DNA of 64,000 bases, taken from positions 1 to 64,000 of the forward strand of contig CAMLJY010000011.1 of the NCBI GenBank assembly GCA_946480465.1. The letters are read 5' to 3'. Below, piece by piece: positions 62,289-64,000 of the stretch. This DNA is from an uncultured Burkholderiales bacterium (GTDB taxonomy: Bacteria > Pseudomonadota > Gammaproteobacteria > Burkholderiales > Burkholderiaceae). How positions within the stretch are numbered: position 1 is the first letter of the stretch; every line of letters starts with the position of its first letter. The notes beneath the pieces are model-generated. The model saw only the letters and a list, made by a program, of their open reading frames with translations. It ran no database searches and was not told where the DNA came from. A program made the position numbers and the translations under genes.

Positions 62289-62993
62289 ATGTCCTCCGTT
62301 CCTGCCAGGCCCTTGCTGGCCCCTGCCGATGAAGCCCCGACGCTGGCCGACCAGGCCTACGCCGAACTGAAGCAGATGATCTTCGACTTCGCGCTGATGC
62401 CCGGCGACCGCTGCAGCGAAAGCGAGCTGGCCCAGCGCCTCAAGGTCAGCCGCACGCCACTGCGCCAGGCCCTGCAGCGGCTGGAGCGCGAAGGCTTCCT
62501 GCAGGTGCTGCCGAAGATCGGCTGGCAGGTGGCGCCGCTGGACTTCGATACCTTCGACGAGCTGTACGACCTGCGCGTGCTGATTGAATGCCATGCCGCG
62601 CACGTTCTGGCCGAAGCCGAGGAACGGGGCCCGCTGAAGGCCCTGGCCGAGGTGTGGCTGGCCCCGCCCGAAGAACGCCTGGCCGACGGTGCCGAAGTGG
62701 GCCGGCTGGACGAGCAATTCCATGCCCTGCTGGTGCAAGGCAGCGGCAACCGCGAGATGGCGCGCGTGCACCGCCAGATCACCGAGCGCATCCGCATCAT
62801 CCGCCGCCTGGACTTCACGAAGCCGGCCCGGATCGAGGCAACCTACGACGAGCATGCCCGCATCCTGCGCGCCATCACCCGCCGCCGCGGCGACGAGGCG
62901 CAGCGCCTGCTGCGCGCGCACATCGAGCAGAGCAAGCTCGAGGTGCGGCACATCACGCTGGACATGCTTTACCAGGCGCGGCGCCGGGCCTGA
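62289..62993 (+). CDS. GntR family regulator (FCD/FadR subfamily)
   Basis: A 234-residue regulator: winged HTH at about 18-82 (QAYAELKQMIFDFALMPGD, ELAQRLKVSRTPLRQALQRLEREGFL in pieces) and a helical FCD ligand domain from about 95 (DELYDLRVLIECHAA; DEQFHALLVQGSGN; DEHARILRAITRRRGDEA) with Asp/His residues that commonly bind a metal. It likely controls the ureide cluster, possibly through the TTGTATAC-like site before the first gene. A TATCAT element lies 10 bases upstream of the ATG, so it may have its own promoter. Confidence 0.9.
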   Translation: MSSVPARPLLAPADEAPTLADQAYAELKQMIFDFALMPGDRCSESELAQRLKVSRTPLRQALQRLEREGFLQVLPKIGWQVAPLDFDTFDELYDLRVLIECHAAHVLAEAEERGPLKALAEVWLAPPEERLADGAEVGRLDEQFHALLVQGSGNREMARVHRQITERIRIIRRLDFTKPARIEATYDEHARILRAITRRRGDEAQRLLRAHIEQSKLEVRHITLDMLYQARRRA

Positions 62994-63091
62994 AGGCCTT
63001 TCACATCACGTTACCTGCGGTATCCGCTGGTCGCGAAGTTGCCCGGTGATGACACCAAAAGTGCGCGGCCGCGACGGTATAAACCCGGCCC

Positions 63092-63463
63092 ATGAATGGA
63101 GCGATGCAGGCCCCGCGCGGGCCGGGAGGAATGGTGCGCCTGCCCGGGCGCCTTGCCGCGTGTGCAGCGGCCTGTGGACTGGTGGCGTCATTGGCCTTGG
63201 CCGCCATGCCCGCGCACGCCATCGAGGTGGCGCCGGTCAGCGAGCGCGAGGCGCGCCAGCTGGCCAACGTGCTGCCGGATGCCACGCCGCTGGCCGCCGC
63301 GACAGCCGCGAGCCAGCCGCTGGTGTTGCAGCTGAAGCCGCAGCCCGCGGCCTCGCCGGCGGACGACCGCGCGCTGCAGCTGGTGGACGGTCATCCCGGG
63401 GCCTTGGTCCTGGCCGCACTCGCGCTGGCGCTGTGGGGCATGCGCCGCTCCTGGCGCCGCTGA
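63092..63463 (+). CDS. Small exported protein with C-terminal membrane anchor
   Basis: A 123-residue protein of unknown function. A signal peptide (about 16-43, ending PAHA), a short Ala-rich body and a C-terminal helix followed by RRSWRR (PGALVLAALALALWGM, residues about 102-117) resemble a sorting tail, as in PEP-CTERM or LPXTG-like systems, but the PEP box is missing (GHPG). TATAAA 13 bases before the ATG could be a -10. In-frame ATGs at 63092, 63104 and 63131 are possible. Confidence 0.55.
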   Translation: MNGAMQAPRGPGGMVRLPGRLAACAAACGLVASLALAAMPAHAIEVAPVSEREARQLANVLPDATPLAAATAASQPLVLQLKPQPAASPADDRALQLVDGHPGALVLAALALALWGMRRSWRR

Positions 63464-63521
63464 GCGGCCAGCACCGGATCAGCCGCTGCTGATTCGATTC
63501 CCGCGGCCGGTCCGGCGGGCT

Positions 63522-63597
63522 CGGCCATCGGGCCATGGACCACTGGGCCATCGGGCCATCGGGCCAGCCCGGCCGGCCCGGCCGGCCCGGCCGGCCC
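63522..63597. repeat. 9-bp tandem repeats beside the AMP nucleosidase 3' end
   Basis: Copies of a GGCCATCGG-like unit (63522-63566, imperfect) run into 3.4 perfect copies of GCCCGGCCG (63567-63597). It ends six bases before the AMP nucleosidase stop codon. GGCCGGCC makes it self-complementary, so it can fold into hairpins. Confidence 0.8.
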
Positions 63598-63602
63598 AAC
63601 CC

Positions 63603-64000
63603 CTACTGGAACGCCACCTCGGCAAAGCTGCGCAGCTTGCGGCTGTGCAGCTGGTCCAGCCGCTGGCGCCGCAGCAGTTCGATCGCGCGCATGCCGATGC
63701 GCAGGTGCTGGTCCACCCGCTCGCGGTAGAACTGGTTGGCCATGCCGGGCAGCTTGATCTCGCCGTGCAGCGGCTTGTCGCTGACGCACAGCAGCGTGCC
63801 GTAGGGCACGCGGAAGCGGAAGCCGTTGGCGGCGATGGTGGCGCTTTCCATGTCCAGCGCCACCGCGCGGCTCTGGCTGAAGCGGCGCTCGGGGCCCGGG
63901 TGCGGCAGCAGCTCCCAGTTGCGGTTGTCGGTGGAGGCCACGGTGCCGGTGCGCAGGATGCGCTTCAGCTCGAAGCCCTTCAGCTGCGTCACGTCGGCCA
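63603..64000 (-). CDS. amn: AMP nucleosidase, C-terminal part (5' end outside window)
   Basis: The frame stays open to the window edge, so the gene enters from the right and only the last 132 residues are seen. These hold TGTVASTDNRNWELL, the phosphorylase-like active region SRAVALDMESATIAANGFRF and LCVSDKPLHGEIKLPGMANQFYR, matching the C-terminal domain of AMP nucleosidase, which splits AMP to adenine and ribose-5-phosphate. The stop lies next to a tandem-repeat tract. Confidence 0.88.
   Translation of the reverse strand, partial: ADVTQLKGFELKRILRTGTVASTDNRNWELLPHPGPERRFSQSRAVALDMESATIAANGFRFRVPYGTLLCVSDKPLHGEIKLPGMANQFYRERVDQHLRIGMRAIELLRRQRLDQLHSRKLRSFAEVAFQ

Overview
The window is GC-rich chromosomal DNA from a betaproteobacterium, most likely a Burkholderiales member of the Rubrivivax/Leptothrix/Roseateles type. 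That call rests on gene content (phasin, assimilatory cys operon with DUF934, two AtzF-linked ABC transporters, EF-G-like protein, YaeQ) and codon use; no 16S rRNA is present, so the genus is inference. Genes are densely packed. I see no insertion sequence, CRISPR array or rRNA.

Layout. (1) 1-2458: a visibly less GC-rich patch with two AbiTii-type abortive-infection genes (the first cut by the window edge) and an AlbA_2 protein, ending at a tRNA-Asn gene whose 3' end faces the patch. This looks like the edge of a defence or mobile island. (2) 2858-5220: a TonB-dependent receptor behind a TPP riboswitch, so probably thiamine-related uptake. (3) 13832-5413, minus strand: an assimilatory sulfate reduction operon (TauE/SafE, cysI, DUF934, cysH, cysD, cysN, cobA, fdxA, ferredoxin-NADP reductase). 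It covers sulfate activation, APS reduction, sulfite reduction, the first siroheme step and a likely electron supply. (4) 13.9-25.8 kb: mixed housekeeping and regulatory genes: patatin lipoprotein, phasin, HDAC-like deacetylase, thioesterase, Na+/H+ antiporter, 2-hydroxyacid dehydrogenase, P1 peptidase, hemerythrin, a PNPOx-GAF-wHTH protein, tautomerase, LysR and Lrp regulators. (5) 25.8-43.4 kb: two acyl-CoA dehydrogenases, retropepsin, YajQ, MurB, a hybrid histidine kinase with a periplasmic partner, a membrane Ser/Thr kinase, an acyl-CoA ligase, small membrane proteins, a prolyl oligopeptidase, YaeQ. (6) 43.5-50.7 kb: an EF-G-like GTPase and a MacAB/NodT-type tripartite efflux operon.

(7) 51055-62993 is the most interesting block: one plus-strand series with a BMP-type ABC importer, a biuret-hydrolase-like cysteine hydrolase, a Ssu/NMT1-type ABC importer, the BMP importer's ATPase, a second cysteine hydrolase, allophanate hydrolase (AtzF), an AtzH/HpxZ-like protein and a GntR regulator. 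Several junctions are ATGA overlaps. It reads as a nitrogen-scavenging island that imports small ureide-like compounds and breaks them down through allophanate to ammonia and CO2. (8) The right edge holds a small anchored exported protein and the C-terminal part of AMP nucleosidase.

Many tempting long ORFs on the opposite strand of GC-rich genes are frame shadows and were left out. Starts were moved where the longest ORF ran past the conserved N-terminus.
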